Notes: a model not told the origin generated them from the letters alone. Counted from the stretch's first letter, positions 17,985 through 26,265 are shown. The stretch: 64,000 nucleotides of DNA from Micromonospora sp. FIMYZ51 (GCF_038246755.1 NZ_CP134706.1:434001-498000); one strand, 5' to 3'. Translations and numbers: made by a program.

Positions 17985-18688
17985 TGGACGCCCTGGACCG
18001 GCTCGCCGAGCCCGGCCTCGACCTGCTGCGTCGGGTCGACACCCTGCTCGCGGCCGGCGCGCCCGAGGGGCACCGGGTCTGGCCACTGCTGCGGCGGATG
18101 CAGGTGCTGCCCGGCGACGCGCTGCGCGGCTTCCTCGACCTGCGTCCCGCGCCGCTGGCCGGTGCCGGGCACGCGGTGCGCCGGCACGTCCACGGGTACG
18201 ACCACGCCTGCGCCGTGTTGACCGACCCGCTGCTCTGGTCCGGATCGGCCGCCGCGGCCTACGGCCAGTCCCGGGCGATGCTGCTGCGCCACTTCGACGA
18301 GGGCCCGGAGAGCCTGGTCGGGCGGCTGGAGGCGACCGCCGGTTACGCCGACGCGCTGGCTGACTGGGTGGAGGGCAGCCGGCTCGCGGTGGCGCGAGCC
18401 CTGGCCGACGTGATCGGCTCGGCCGAGGCGGTGGCGGTCGTCGCGGCCACCTCGCCGACCCGGGAGCCGTCCCACTCCGGGCCGTCCTCACCCGGCACCG
18501 CCGGTGCCGCCGAGGTCGCCGTCCGGGTGCTGGCTGTGCTCTGCGTGGCGTACGACGGGGCGGAGACCCTGCTGCGCCAGTGGGGGCCGAGTCTGGCCGA
18601 ATCTGCCTGGCGGCCCGCCGGCAACCGGCTGCGACCGGACGGCGGTGGCACCGCACCCGGCACCCGGACGACCCGCGTCGGCTGGTAG
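17984..18688 (+). CDS. Type VII secretion target-like helical protein
   Basis: 234 residues, mainly long amphipathic helices (GHAVRRHVHGYDHACAVL; LVGRLEATAGYADALADWVEG) with WSGSAAAAYG, a WXG-like turn, near the middle. The last 30 residues are polar and disordered. It overlaps the previous stop by one base (TGATG). I read the three-gene set as cargo or chaperone genes for an ESX system elsewhere; the family assignment is tentative. Confidence 0.6.
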   Translation: MDALDRLAEPGLDLLRRVDTLLAAGAPEGHRVWPLLRRMQVLPGDALRGFLDLRPAPLAGAGHAVRRHVHGYDHACAVLTDPLLWSGSAAAAYGQSRAMLLRHFDEGPESLVGRLEATAGYADALADWVEGSRLAVARALADVIGSAEAVAVVAATSPTREPSHSGPSSPGTAGAAEVAVRVLAVLCVAYDGAETLLRQWGPSLAESAWRPAGNRLRPDGGGTAPGTRTTRVGW

Positions 18689-18820
18689 CCGGCCGCCGCT
18701 ACGGCAGGCGGTGCGACGTGCCGTGGGCAGGGTACGACGCCGCCCGCGGGCACCCGGTCGGGGCGGTCCCGCCGGCGACGTCGTGACCTTTCCTGCACCC
18801 CCCGCAGGTCTGTTCTTCAC

Positions 18821-18982
18821 TCAACGCCGTCGACCCCGCTTTGTCCCGCCCGGCGAGCAGGAATCAGCCGTCCGGGCGGCCATCTCGTACCGGTAGCCGG
18901 GAGCGGGGTCGGTCGAGTCGACAGTCATGAATGGCTGCACGGTGTAGTCGCGCGTCACGCCGACCCGGCGGAAGTGCGGCAT
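18821..18982 (-). CDS. Possible small protein, divergent from ricT
   Basis: A 53-residue frame from ATG 18982: MPHFRRVGVTRDYTVQPF ... then a Tyr/Met-rich middle and a basic end (KRGRRR). Third-position GC is roughly 80%, consistent with coding, and the composition is not low-complexity. There is no good ribosome site and no recognised family. The surrounding gap 18689-19001 otherwise holds nothing I can name. Confidence 0.3.
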   Translation of the reverse strand: MPHFRRVGVTRDYTVQPFMTVDSTDPAPGYRYEMAARTADSCSPGGTKRGRRR

Positions 18983-19001
18983 GGCGTCGTAGGGTGAAGG
19001 C

Positions 19002-19847
19002 ATGGGCATGCTCTGTGCGGTCAGCTTCCAGCGGTACGGGCGCCTCTACTACCTCGATCCGGGCGAGCTTCGCCCGCAGGTGGGTGACAAGGTGCTGGTC
19101 CCCACCGACGACGGCCCCGAGGTGGCGGAGTGCGTCTGGGCCGCGCAGTGGGTCACCGAGGAGACCGACGGCTTTCCCCGGCTGGCCGGGCTGGCCCAGG
19201 AGGAGGATCTGCGCCGCGACGAGAACCTGCGCCGGCGCAAGGCCGAGGCGAAGGTCGCGGCCAAGCAGCTGATCCGGGAGCACGGCCTGCCGATGCGGGT
19301 GGTGGCGGTCGACCACGTGCTCGGCGGCGGTGAGGGCGGCGGCGAGCGGAGCACCATCTACTTCACCGCCCCGCACCGGGTGGACTTCCGCTCCCTGGTA
19401 CGCGACCTGGGGGCCACCCTGCACTGCCGGGTGGAGCTGCGTCAGCTCTCGGCGCGGGACTCGGCGCGGGTGCAGGGCGGCATCGGCTCCTGCGGGCGTG
19501 ACCTGTGCTGCGCCACCTTCCTCAACGACTTCGAGCCGGTCACCATCCGGATGGCCAAGGACCAGGATCTGCCGCTCAACCCGCTGCGCATCTCCGGTGC
19601 CTGCGGTCGGCTGATGTGCTGCCTCAAATACGAGCACCCGCTGTACCAGAAGTTCCAGGAGTCCGCCCCGGCGATCGGTTCCCGGGTGAGTACGCCGAAA
19701 GGCGACGGCCGGGTGGTCGGCCACAGCGTCCCGAGGGACGCGGTGACCGTCCGGATGGACGCCGACGGTTCGCGTTCCATGTGTTCTCGAGCCGACGTCT
19801 GCGGCTCCCGTCGCGCCTACGAAGACCCCGAAAAAACACCGCACTAA
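19002..19847 (+). CDS. ricT: PSP1-domain protein, RicT/YaaT family
   Basis: 281 residues. The PSP1 C-terminal domain carries GSCGRDLCCATF and GACGRLMCCLKYEHPLY, plus a late MCSRADVCGSR. In Bacillus, RicT joins RicA and RicF in an iron-sulfur complex that supports RNA processing by RNase Y and development. The conserved cysteines are all present. ATG 19002 is listed; ATG 19008 has better spacing from GAAGG. The tmk-holB-ricT neighbourhood is conserved across Gram-positives, here interrupted by the type VII-like cassette. Confidence 0.9.
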   Translation: MGMLCAVSFQRYGRLYYLDPGELRPQVGDKVLVPTDDGPEVAECVWAAQWVTEETDGFPRLAGLAQEEDLRRDENLRRRKAEAKVAAKQLIREHGLPMRVVAVDHVLGGGEGGGERSTIYFTAPHRVDFRSLVRDLGATLHCRVELRQLSARDSARVQGGIGSCGRDLCCATFLNDFEPVTIRMAKDQDLPLNPLRISGACGRLMCCLKYEHPLYQKFQESAPAIGSRVSTPKGDGRVVGHSVPRDAVTVRMDADGSRSMCSRADVCGSRRAYEDPEKTPH

Positions 19848-21867
19848 CCCACCCCCACCCCCACCCCCTCCTCCTCCCCGCCGCCCCTCCCTCTCCGCCG
19901 ATCTTGCACTTTCTGTCGCCGCAAAAGCCGCAAAACAGGACGGAGTGGCGACCAAAAGTGCAAGATCGGCGGGCTGGGCTGGGGCGGGGGCGGGGGCGAG
20001 GGCGGGGTGGGGCGGGGCGGGGTTGGGGGTTGGGGTTGGGGGTGGGGTGGGTGGGGTGGGGGTGGGGGTGGGGGTTGTTAGGTGAGGGTGGTGGGGGTTC
20101 GGCTAGGCGGGGGCGGAGTGGGGTGGTGGGGGTGAGCCAGGAGGCTTCGGCGGACTGGTCGGGGTTGACCTGCCAGTTGCGGCCGACCCGGTCGATCGCG
20201 ATGGGATAGAGCGTCAGGGTGCCGTCGGGGTCGATGCGCAGGCGTACGAAGCCCTTCGCGTCCTCGATGCCCTGGCCGGCGAAGAGTTCGTTCACGTTCA
20301 CCCCGAACCAGCTGGCGACAAGCAGGTACGCGGCCACCAACTGACTGGCCACCAGACCGATCACCGGCAGGTAGATGGTCACCGCGGCGACCGCCGGCAA
20401 CGGCCAGGTCCAGTCGTGCAGGGGCACCGCCAGCCAGGCCCAGGTGCCGATGGCGGCCAACCCGACGTGGGCGATACCGTGCGCGATGCCGAGCAGCCAG
20501 TGCCGTACGTGTCGTTTCCCGCTCGAACTGGGCGGCTTGGCGAACAGGGCCGCCGCGAGGATCGTGACCAGCACCATCACCACCAGCGGCACGCTGAACA
20601 GGCGCAGTTCGGAGGCCTGCGAGCGGAAGTCGGTCACCCCGGCCATGGAGAACATCAGCAGGGTGTGCAGGATGCCGAGCAGGGTGGCGAAGCCCGGATT
20701 GCGGCGGGGCAACCGGCCGAAGATCCCCCAGCCGTACCGTCGGGAGCGGGCCGCGTCCGGGTAGCGGCCGGCCAGCTCGTACGTCTGGGAGGGGCTGGAC
20801 CGGCGGGCCATGGTGTCCCGGGGCGGCACCTCGATCCGCTCGGGCAGCTTGTGGGTGGGGTACAGGTAGGCGCCGCCGCTGCCGGAGGTGACCAACTGTC
20901 GGTCGTCCGGCCCGGTGTACCGGGAATAGTGGTGCAGGTCGCCGGAGATCAGCAACCGGACCCGGGCGCCGGTGGGCGCGACGATGCTCCGGATGAAGTA
21001 GTCGATCGAGTCGTACGCCGTGGGGTGGTCGACGGCCTTGACCCACGCGGGCGCCGGCACGGCCAGGATCACCTTGCTCTGTGGCCCGAGCCGCTTCGCC
21101 ACCGCGTCAAAATAGGTCAACTGCGGATCGTCGACGTACGAGCCGGACTGGTCGTCGAGGCCGAGCAGCCACCAGTCGGCGGGCAGTTCGATGGCGAAGT
21201 AGGAGCGGGACTGGCCGGTACGCCAGCCGCCGAAGTGCCGGTCCCGGGTGCGGACGAAGAGCCGCAGGAACGCGGTCAGCCCGTCGTACCAGTCGTGGTT
21301 GCCGGGGACCGCGAAGACCGTCGGCTGCTCGGGTGGGGTGCCCGGCAACGCCGCCTGGTAGGGCCCCTTGCAGCGATCCTCGTAGGCCGCGTACTCGGCC
21401 GACGGGTAGACCTGGTCGCCGCCCATCACCAGGGTCTGCGCCCGGGGCAGCCGGTGCCCGTCCACGGTGATCTCCGGCTGGGCGAGCAGATAGGCCACCG
21501 AGTACGTGGCGTTGAAACCGTCGCCCAGGTCGGCCACGTAGTCCAACCAGAGCCCGCCGTCCGGCCCGACCTGCTTGGCGACCTCCGCATCGAGGGCCTT
21601 CTGCAACTCCCGTTTGTCCAGGTACGCGCCGAAGAGCAGCGCCAGCAGCGTACGCAGGCCGGTGCTGATCAGCAGCAGCGGCGCGAGCCACGGCACCGGC
21701 TTGCGCGGCGTGAAGCCCAACTCCAGCGGATCGGTGCTACGCGGCCGTCGGGCCGCCCGCCCGCCGGCCGCCTCCTCGGCGTATGGCGTTGGGTTGGCGG
21801 GCTCGGGGCGCGGACCGTCGTCGGGAGTGCCGACCGGTTCGTCGCGGGGGGTGGGATCCTCGGTCAC
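19624..21867 (-). CDS. Metallophosphoesterase with membrane segments; C-terminus read through
   Basis: From GTG 21867. One hydrophobic span (residues ~52-80) precedes a calcineurin-like phosphoesterase domain with VMGGDQVYPS, AVPGNHDWYDGL and LISGDLHHYSRY (metal-binding D, N, H residues), then about four spans and a soluble tail. The expected end is near 20090, but the frame stays open for about 155 more codons through a C-rich tract, an inverted repeat and the antisense of the ricT 3' end to a stop at 19624. Adding one base to the run at 20093-20097 would give a stop at 20078-20080. The core is solid; the tail is probably not native. Confidence 0.8.
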   Translation of the reverse strand: MTEDPTPRDEPVGTPDDGPRPEPANPTPYAEEAAGGRAARRPRSTDPLELGFTPRKPVPWLAPLLLISTGLRTLLALLFGAYLDKRELQKALDAEVAKQVGPDGGLWLDYVADLGDGFNATYSVAYLLAQPEITVDGHRLPRAQTLVMGGDQVYPSAEYAAYEDRCKGPYQAALPGTPPEQPTVFAVPGNHDWYDGLTAFLRLFVRTRDRHFGGWRTGQSRSYFAIELPADWWLLGLDDQSGSYVDDPQLTYFDAVAKRLGPQSKVILAVPAPAWVKAVDHPTAYDSIDYFIRSIVAPTGARVRLLISGDLHHYSRYTGPDDRQLVTSGSGGAYLYPTHKLPERIEVPPRDTMARRSSPSQTYELAGRYPDAARSRRYGWGIFGRLPRRNPGFATLLGILHTLLMFSMAGVTDFRSQASELRLFSVPLVVMVLVTILAAALFAKPPSSSGKRHVRHWLLGIAHGIAHVGLAAIGTWAWLAVPLHDWTWPLPAVAAVTIYLPVIGLVASQLVAAYLLVASWFGVNVNELFAGQGIEDAKGFVRLRIDPDGTLTLYPIAIDRVGRNWQVNPDQSAEASWLTPTTPLRPRLAEPPPPSPNNPHPHPHPTHPTPNPNPQPRPAPPRPRPRPRPSPARRSCTFGRHSVLFCGFCGDRKCKIGGEGGAAGRRRGWGWGWVSAVFFRGLRRRDGSRRRRLENTWNANRRRPSGRSPRPSGRCGRPPGRRLSAYSPGNRSPGRTPGTSGTAGARI
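19895..19972. repeat. Long inverted repeat with GATCTTG ends
   Basis: Perfect 18-bp arms CCGCCGATCTTGCACTTT / AAAGTGCAAGATCGGCGG, with a second inner pair GTCGCC/GGCGAC, total 78 bp. It lies 48 bp after the ricT stop. It shares the GATCTTG...CAAGATC core with the two 50-bp palindromes at 8749 and 9873. Confidence 0.85.
19973..20085 (+). repeat. G-tract array with G-quadruplex potential
   Basis: More than 15 runs of three to five G separated by one to three bases (GGGGC, GGGGT, GGGGGTT units). The plus strand could fold into several G-quadruplexes. The tract lies between the convergent ricT and phosphoesterase genes and abuts the inverted repeat. Confidence 0.85.
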
Positions 21868-21972
21868 CCGCCGCAGCCTAGTGCCGACCGGGTGAGCGCG
21901 CTGCGCCGAAACCGCCCCGGCGTCCGGTTCGCGACTCGGCAATCCCGCTCCAACCGGGGTCGGCGCGTGCCG

Positions 21973-21978
21973 TACACT
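21973..21978 (+). promoter_or_regulatory. Probable -10 box of tRNA-Thr
   Basis: TACACT lies 12 bases upstream of the mature tRNA 5' end, a typical position. The -35 is not clear. Confidence 0.4.
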
Positions 21979-21989
21979 TGACCACCGTT

Positions 21990-22063
21990 GCCGCCTTAGC
22001 TCAGTCGGCTAGAGCGACGCACTCGTAATGCGTAGGTCGACGGTTCGATTCCGTCAGGCGGCT
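21990..22063 (+). tRNA. tRNA-Thr(CGT)
   Basis: 74 nt. Acceptor arms GCCGCCT / AGGCGGC, D-loop AGCTCAGTCGGCTAGAGC, anticodon stem CGCA/TGCG with loop CTCGTAA (anticodon CGT), and T-arm GACGGTTCGATTCCGTC. CCA is not encoded. No integrase or attachment-site duplication is visible nearby. Confidence 0.96.
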
Positions 22064-22069
22064 CAATGA

Positions 22070-22110
22070 AAGGCCCTGACCAGCATCAGCGCTGGTCAGG
22101 GCCTTATTTT
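22070..22110 (+). terminator. Intrinsic terminator of tRNA-Thr
   Basis: AAGGCCCTGACCAGC / GCTGGTCAGGGCCTT perfect 15-bp stem with a short loop, followed by ATTTT. It starts seven bases after the tRNA. Confidence 0.93.
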
Positions 22111-22187
22111 CATCGGGCGCGCGACGCGTGCAACCATCCCGGTCCGGGAGAGCACCGCCCGTTGCGGCCCGGGGACCGGATCGCGGG

Positions 22188-22931
22188 CTACGCCACGAAG
22201 CGGGAACGGCGTCGGCGTCCGATCAGGTAGCCGGCACCGCCGAGGAGCAGAAGCGCACCGCCGATGCTGGCCACGGTCGCGGTGTCGGCACCGGTGACGG
22301 GCAGCCCACCGCCCTCGCCGTCGCCGGGAGCGCCCAGGCTGGCGGAGGGAGAAGGAACCGGTGCAACGGTCGCCGTGGCGCTGGGCGTGACGCTCGGCGT
22401 GGTGCTGGGCGTGGTGCTGGGCGTGGCGCTCGGCGTCGGGGTGGGCTGCGACGCGCAGTCGAGTTCACGTGCGGCGTACAGGTCGTTGTTCAGGTAAGCC
22501 AGGGAGGCATCGACGGTCCCCTCATCGAGCGCCTTCTGCGCCGCCGCCTGCACGTTGGCGCCAGCGCTCACCAACGTCCGGGCCACCGCGATCCGTAGGT
22601 CCGTTGTCCAGGCTTTCTGCACGTCCGTCTTGAGGAATGCCCGCAGATCATCCGGGGTGCCGTCCAGCCGCTTCTGTAGCGCCCCAGGCAGGACGGTCAA
22701 CGCGTCGGCCTTCGCTGCGGCCAGGATCTGGTTGGCCAACACGCGCAGCTCTACATTGGTGGCGGTGTCCAGGTCGATGGTGACCAGCTGGCGGATGTCC
22801 TTGTACACCTTGCGCTCGACCGTTTGGCAGGCATCGTTCAGCACAGGCGGTTCGGTCTGCGCCATCGCCGGCACCGCCGGAAGCAGGAAGGCCAGCGCCA
22901 TCAGGACGCCAGCCGGTAACTTCCATCGCAT
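22188..22931 (-). CDS. LPXTG-anchored surface protein
   Basis: 247 residues. Signal peptide (MRWKLPAGVLMALAFLLPAVPAMA), a helical Ala-rich domain of about 130 residues that resembles ALF-repeat proteins (DLRIAVARTLVSAGANVQA), a TPS-rich spacer, then the sorting signal LPVTG with a hydrophobic span and RRRRSR tail. A sortase should link it to peptidoglycan. ATG 22931 follows GGGGAGGAAG at ideal spacing; an upstream in-frame start has no such site. Function beyond surface display is unknown. Confidence 0.88.
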   Translation of the reverse strand: MRWKLPAGVLMALAFLLPAVPAMAQTEPPVLNDACQTVERKVYKDIRQLVTIDLDTATNVELRVLANQILAAAKADALTVLPGALQKRLDGTPDDLRAFLKTDVQKAWTTDLRIAVARTLVSAGANVQAAAQKALDEGTVDASLAYLNNDLYAARELDCASQPTPTPSATPSTTPSTTPSVTPSATATVAPVPSPSASLGAPGDGEGGGLPVTGADTATVASIGGALLLLGGAGYLIGRRRRSRFVA

Positions 22932-23016
22932 TTGGGTCTTCCTCCCCGTGGCAAGCAAAAACGTGGAGATGCTACCCGTCGCTCACGCAAAAGGTTGCCC
23001 CGTTTGTGACCGGCGG

Positions 23017-23499
23017 TCAGATTCGGGGAACGATCTGGATGATGCTGGTCCCGGTGGCTGTGGCGTCGTCGTCGATCATCGAGCTGACCAGCTTGTAGTA
23101 GCCGGGCTTGGCCTCGGGGGCGATTGGGATGACGCTTACCGGCTGCTCGTCGGGCGTACCGGTGGGTCGCACCGGCTCGGCGGTGTAGGTGGCCAGTCCG
23201 GGGACGGTGACGGTACCTGTCTCCGCGTCCTTGAGCTGTGCCTCGGTCGCGTACGGGCCGGTCAGGCTAGCCTGAAGCTCGACCCGGACCGGGGTGGTCG
23301 CGGCGGCGTCGCGTACGCCGACGATCCAGTGCAGGGTGAACGTCTGCCCGGGTTGGTAGAGCTTTTCGAGGTCTGCGGTCTCGCAGCAGCTGTATTCCAG
23401 TCGCGAGGCTGCCGGTGCGTGGGAGACCTCCGCGATGCACCCGGCCAGCAGCGGTACGACCGCCAGACAGGCAAGTAGCCGAACCAGGGGCGCCTTCAT
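23017..23499 (-). CDS. Exported lipoprotein, function unknown
   Basis: 160 residues with signal (MKAPLVRLLACLAVVPL) and lipobox LAGC. A Cys pair (SCCET) sits in the mature N-terminal part; the rest is beta-rich (TFTLHWIVGVRD; VTVPGLATYTAEP). It resembles small immunoglobulin-like exported domains, but no family is certain. It lies next to the LPXTG gene on the same strand, about 85 bp apart. Confidence 0.78.
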   Translation of the reverse strand: MKAPLVRLLACLAVVPLLAGCIAEVSHAPAASRLEYSCCETADLEKLYQPGQTFTLHWIVGVRDAAATTPVRVELQASLTGPYATEAQLKDAETGTVTVPGLATYTAEPVRPTGTPDEQPVSVIPIAPEAKPGYYKLVSSMIDDDATATGTSIIQIVPRI

Positions 23500-23625
23500 G
23501 CGCCGGAGCGTACTTCCGGCGCGCCACCCTGGGCCGCGCCGCCTGCGGCGACTGCTGGCGGCCCACCGGCTGCTGGATCGCCAGCGGGCGGTCGGTCCGG
23601 GCGGGCCAGACGTACTGGTCAGGGG

Positions 23626-24639
23626 TTAGTGTGCGTTGCGCAGGGTGCGGATGTAGGCGGCGGTGAGCGCGACGCCGCGATCCTCGTCGGTCGACAACTC
23701 GGCGAGGGCGCGAGACGCGACGGTCCCCGGAATGCCCGCGAGCGCCTGGGCCAGCCGTCGCCGGGCCGACGGATCAACGGTGCCGGGTGCGAGGCGGCCG
23801 ACGAGGCTGGCGGCGATCTGATCCGCCATTGCGAGATCATCCGCCAGTCCGCTCAGCGCGTCGGCCGCATCGACGTCGTTCGCCTCCTCGACGATCATCT
23901 CGATGAGGGTCGGGACGGCGTCGGCCACGCCGCGGGTGCCGAGGGCCAGGGCGGCGTACCTGCGGACCACGACGTCGGAGTTGGCGAGCGCGTTACGCAG
24001 CAGTGCGGTCGCCGCGTCGTCCGGGATCTCGGCGATGGACTGGACGGCACGTTTGCGTACCTCGGCTTCCGGTGCGTCGATGCCCTCCGCCAGCAGGGCC
24101 AATGCACGCTCGCCCGACTGGGCCAGAGCCCAGCGTAGGGCCCCGGCGACGTTCGGGTCCGACTCGCTCAACACCGCCTCGACAAGCGCCTCCACCGGCA
24201 CCGGAGCCTCGCCGACCGAAGAGACCGAGGAGAGGGCCGCGCGCTGACGCTTCCCGGCGCTCTCCGATCCCAGCGCATGCAGCAGGGCGACGATCTGGAG
24301 GACGTCCTCCCAGCCGGCGGGTTCTGCGGCACCGATCCGACGCAGTCGGTTGAGCAACTCCGTCTCCGCCGCGATGCGTGCCCGGGTCTGCCGGATCAAG
24401 TTGTCGACAAGCGCGGCGGGGGCGAAGTTGGGGTCGTCGAGCGCACGCCCGACTTCACGCAGCGACAGCCCCAGCGACCGCAGGCTCTCGATGTGGAAGA
24501 TCCGCCGGATGTCCTCGCTCGAATACTCGCGATAGCCCGAACCGGTGCGACCCGTGGGCCGCAGCAGGCCGAGCGAGTCGTAATGCCGGAGCATGCGGGC
24601 GCTGACGCCGGACCGTCGGGCCACCTCACCGATCAACAC
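23626..24639 (-). CDS. MerR-type regulator with C-terminal HEAT repeats
   Basis: 337 residues. The N-terminal 70 residues are a MerR HTH (MLIGEVARRSGVSARMLRHYDSLGLL, YREYSSEDIRRIFHI), followed by the coiled-coil dimer helix. From about residue 140 to the end are HEAT-like helical repeats (VRKRAVQSIAEIPDDAATALL; VRRYAALALGTRG) in place of a small-molecule domain. It is the downstream partner of another HEAT-repeat gene with a six-base gap. The repeats suggest protein-protein sensing; the signal is unknown. Confidence 0.86.
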   Translation of the reverse strand: MLIGEVARRSGVSARMLRHYDSLGLLRPTGRTGSGYREYSSEDIRRIFHIESLRSLGLSLREVGRALDDPNFAPAALVDNLIRQTRARIAAETELLNRLRRIGAAEPAGWEDVLQIVALLHALGSESAGKRQRAALSSVSSVGEAPVPVEALVEAVLSESDPNVAGALRWALAQSGERALALLAEGIDAPEAEVRKRAVQSIAEIPDDAATALLRNALANSDVVVRRYAALALGTRGVADAVPTLIEMIVEEANDVDAADALSGLADDLAMADQIAASLVGRLAPGTVDPSARRRLAQALAGIPGTVASRALAELSTDEDRGVALTAAYIRTLRNAH

Positions 24640-24645
24640 TGCCGG

Positions 24646-25305
24646 TCACCCTTCCTGGCCGCTCCCACCGAGGGCCACGATTCGTTTCGCTTCCTCGATC
24701 GCATACTCGAAACCGGCATCCGGGTCGTGCAGCAGCCGTTGCGTGGCGATCGCGTGGTGGCGTACCCGAGGGTCGGGGTCGGTGGTCGCGGCGCGCAGGG
24801 TCGCCACGATCATCTCACCGAGCGCGATCAGCGCCCGGCTGAGACTCAGTTGCAGCTCACGCCCGCCGCGCCCGAGCTGGGTGGCCAACACCCGGGCCAA
24901 CTCCGGTTTCTCATTTTCGGGTACGAGCGCGACCGCTGCCCGCCAGGCGCTCCGCGCCACCTCGTCGTCGGCGTCGGTCAGCAGTGCCTGCGTGATCGCC
25001 GGCCAGGCGCGCCGATCACCGATCTTGGACAGCGTGTGCAACGCCTGACTTCGTGCCTGCGTACGCGCCGAACGCAGTTCCGCCGTGAGTTTCGGGACCG
25101 TCATCGAGGCTGGGTGGCGGATGAGTGCCCAGGTGAGCATCTCGCGTACGGAGAAGTCGGGCTCGATCGCGCATCGTTCGATAAGCGGGTCGATGAACTG
25201 TGCGTCCGGGGTCGTGCCGACGGCCAACGCGGCCCGCAGCCGCATAGACGAATTACTGTGCTTCAGCCCCTGGAGAAGTCGAATGTCCTGTTCCGGCCCG
25301 CCCAT
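24646..25305 (-). CDS. HEAT-repeat protein
   Basis: 219 residues composed of HEAT-like helix pairs (SNSSMRLRAALAVGTTPD; ARSQALHTLSKIGDRRAWPAI; DPRVRHHAIATQRLL). No catalytic motif. ATG 25305 is chosen because AGGAGGTGATC, a near-complete anti-16S match, precedes it; the GTG nine bases upstream lies inside that site. First gene of the operon with the MerR-HEAT regulator. Confidence 0.82.
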   Translation of the reverse strand: MGGPEQDIRLLQGLKHSNSSMRLRAALAVGTTPDAQFIDPLIERCAIEPDFSVREMLTWALIRHPASMTVPKLTAELRSARTQARSQALHTLSKIGDRRAWPAITQALLTDADDEVARSAWRAAVALVPENEKPELARVLATQLGRGGRELQLSLSRALIALGEMIVATLRAATTDPDPRVRHHAIATQRLLHDPDAGFEYAIEEAKRIVALGGSGQEG

Positions 25306-25332
25306 CGGGATCACCTCCTGACCCCAAGGAAA

Positions 25333-25355
25333 GACCTTGTCACCGTGTCAAGGTC
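25333..25355. promoter_or_regulatory. MerR-type operator of the HEAT operon
   Basis: Dyad GACCTTGTCAC-C-GTGTCAAGGTC, 10 of 11 positions paired, 28 bp upstream of the HEAT gene start. Reading leftward it contains TTGACA. CTTGAC-type dyads are usual targets of MerR regulators, so autoregulation by the MerR-HEAT protein is likely. Confidence 0.65.
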
Positions 25356-25467
25356 AAACGAAGCGTGCGGCCGGGGTCAAACGAAGCGCGCGGCCGGGGT
25401 GGAACGAAGCGCGCGGCCGGGGTGGAACGAAGCGCGCGGCCGGGGTGGAACGAAGCGTGCGGCCGGG
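25353..25467. repeat. 23-bp tandem repeat, five units
   Basis: Units GT(CA/GG)AACGAAGCG(C/T)GCGGCCGGG run head to tail from 25353, followed by a partial unit. The array starts inside the right half of the MerR-type dyad; each of units 1 and 2 repeats the GTCAA part of that half-site. It fills most of the gap between the divergent HEAT operon and the membrane gene at 25609. Confidence 0.88.
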
Positions 25468-25608
25468 GTCAAGCGGGGCACTATGCGGTGAACGGCCCGG
25501 CGGCGGGGTCGCGCTCCTGAAGACCGGCGGCTCTGCAAACCGGCCGGTGGCCTACGATCCGTAGACATAGCTGAATGCGATCGGGTGAGTGTCTTACGGG
25601 GAGGCATC

Positions 25609-26079
25609 ATGGTCGGAAGGCTCGCTCGGCACCTCGCTGGTGCGGCTGCCGCCTGGTTCGTGTTCGTCGTGCAGACAGCCCTCGTCTATCTCGGACTGTT
25701 CGCGTACGCGGGAGTGACCAACGCGGATCTGGGTGGACCGCTCGGCGGGCCGTTCCTGGTGCTGCTCGCGGGCATCGTGGGGGCCATCCTGGTGCCGCTG
25801 CTCTTCGTACCGGCCGGCTTGATCGGGGACGCAGCCGCGAGGAGCGGACGATTCCTCGTGAAGATGCTGATCACGAGCGCTGCTGCGATGGTGCTGGCCG
25901 CGATCTACATGGCCGTCGTAGCCCTGACAACCGGGGATTCGCTCGACGTGATGTTGTGGTCGTGCCTCGGCGCTGCGGTTACCGTGCTCGTCCCGGCCGT
26001 CGCGCACGTCGCCGTCGCCGACGGCGTACTCAAGGTTGGTCGGATCTGGCGGCGCTTCCGCTCGCCGGCACCCGTCTGA
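25609..26079 (+). CDS. Four-span membrane protein, unknown
   Basis: 156 residues with four hydrophobic segments (AAWFVFVVQTALVYLGLFAY; FLVLLAGIVGAILVPLLFVP; ITSAAAMVLAAIYMAVVAL; VMLWSCLGAAVTVLVPAVAH) and a basic C terminus (IWRRFRSP). GGGGAGG lies just before ATG 25609; an in-frame GTG at 25585 is less likely. No family recognised. Its stop is repeated in the tandem array that follows. Confidence 0.75.
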   Translation: MVGRLARHLAGAAAAWFVFVVQTALVYLGLFAYAGVTNADLGGPLGGPFLVLLAGIVGAILVPLLFVPAGLIGDAAARSGRFLVKMLITSAAAMVLAAIYMAVVALTTGDSLDVMLWSCLGAAVTVLVPAVAHVAVADGVLKVGRIWRRFRSPAPV

Positions 26080-26153
26080 GCGAGCCGGTGACGGTCTGAG
26101 CGAGCCGGCACCGGTCTGAGCGAGCCGGTAACGGTCCGGGCGAGCCGGACAGC
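26074..26153 (+). repeat. 20-bp tandem repeat (4 units) spanning a stop codon
   Basis: Units GTCTGAGCGAGCCGGTGACG, the same with CACCG, with TAACG, and a diverged fourth starting GTCCGGG. The gene's TGA is in unit 1 and is repeated in units 2 and 3. Confidence 0.88.
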
Positions 26154-26265
26154 CCGCAGCCGGCGTCGCCCCCGCGTGGCGGCGAGCGTGATGATGCAAT
26201 CACTCACCGGGATGTCCGGCGTCTCCTGCACAATGACGAGATCCCGCTCGACTTTGGAGGTTGCT

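Noticed and set aside
21990..22110. tRNA-Thr as the attachment site of an integrated element
   Set aside because: No integrase, no direct repeat of the tRNA 3' end and no change in gene content on either side.
25353..25467. Possible CRISPR array
   Set aside because: Units are directly adjacent without spacers and there are no cas genes; it is a simple tandem repeat.
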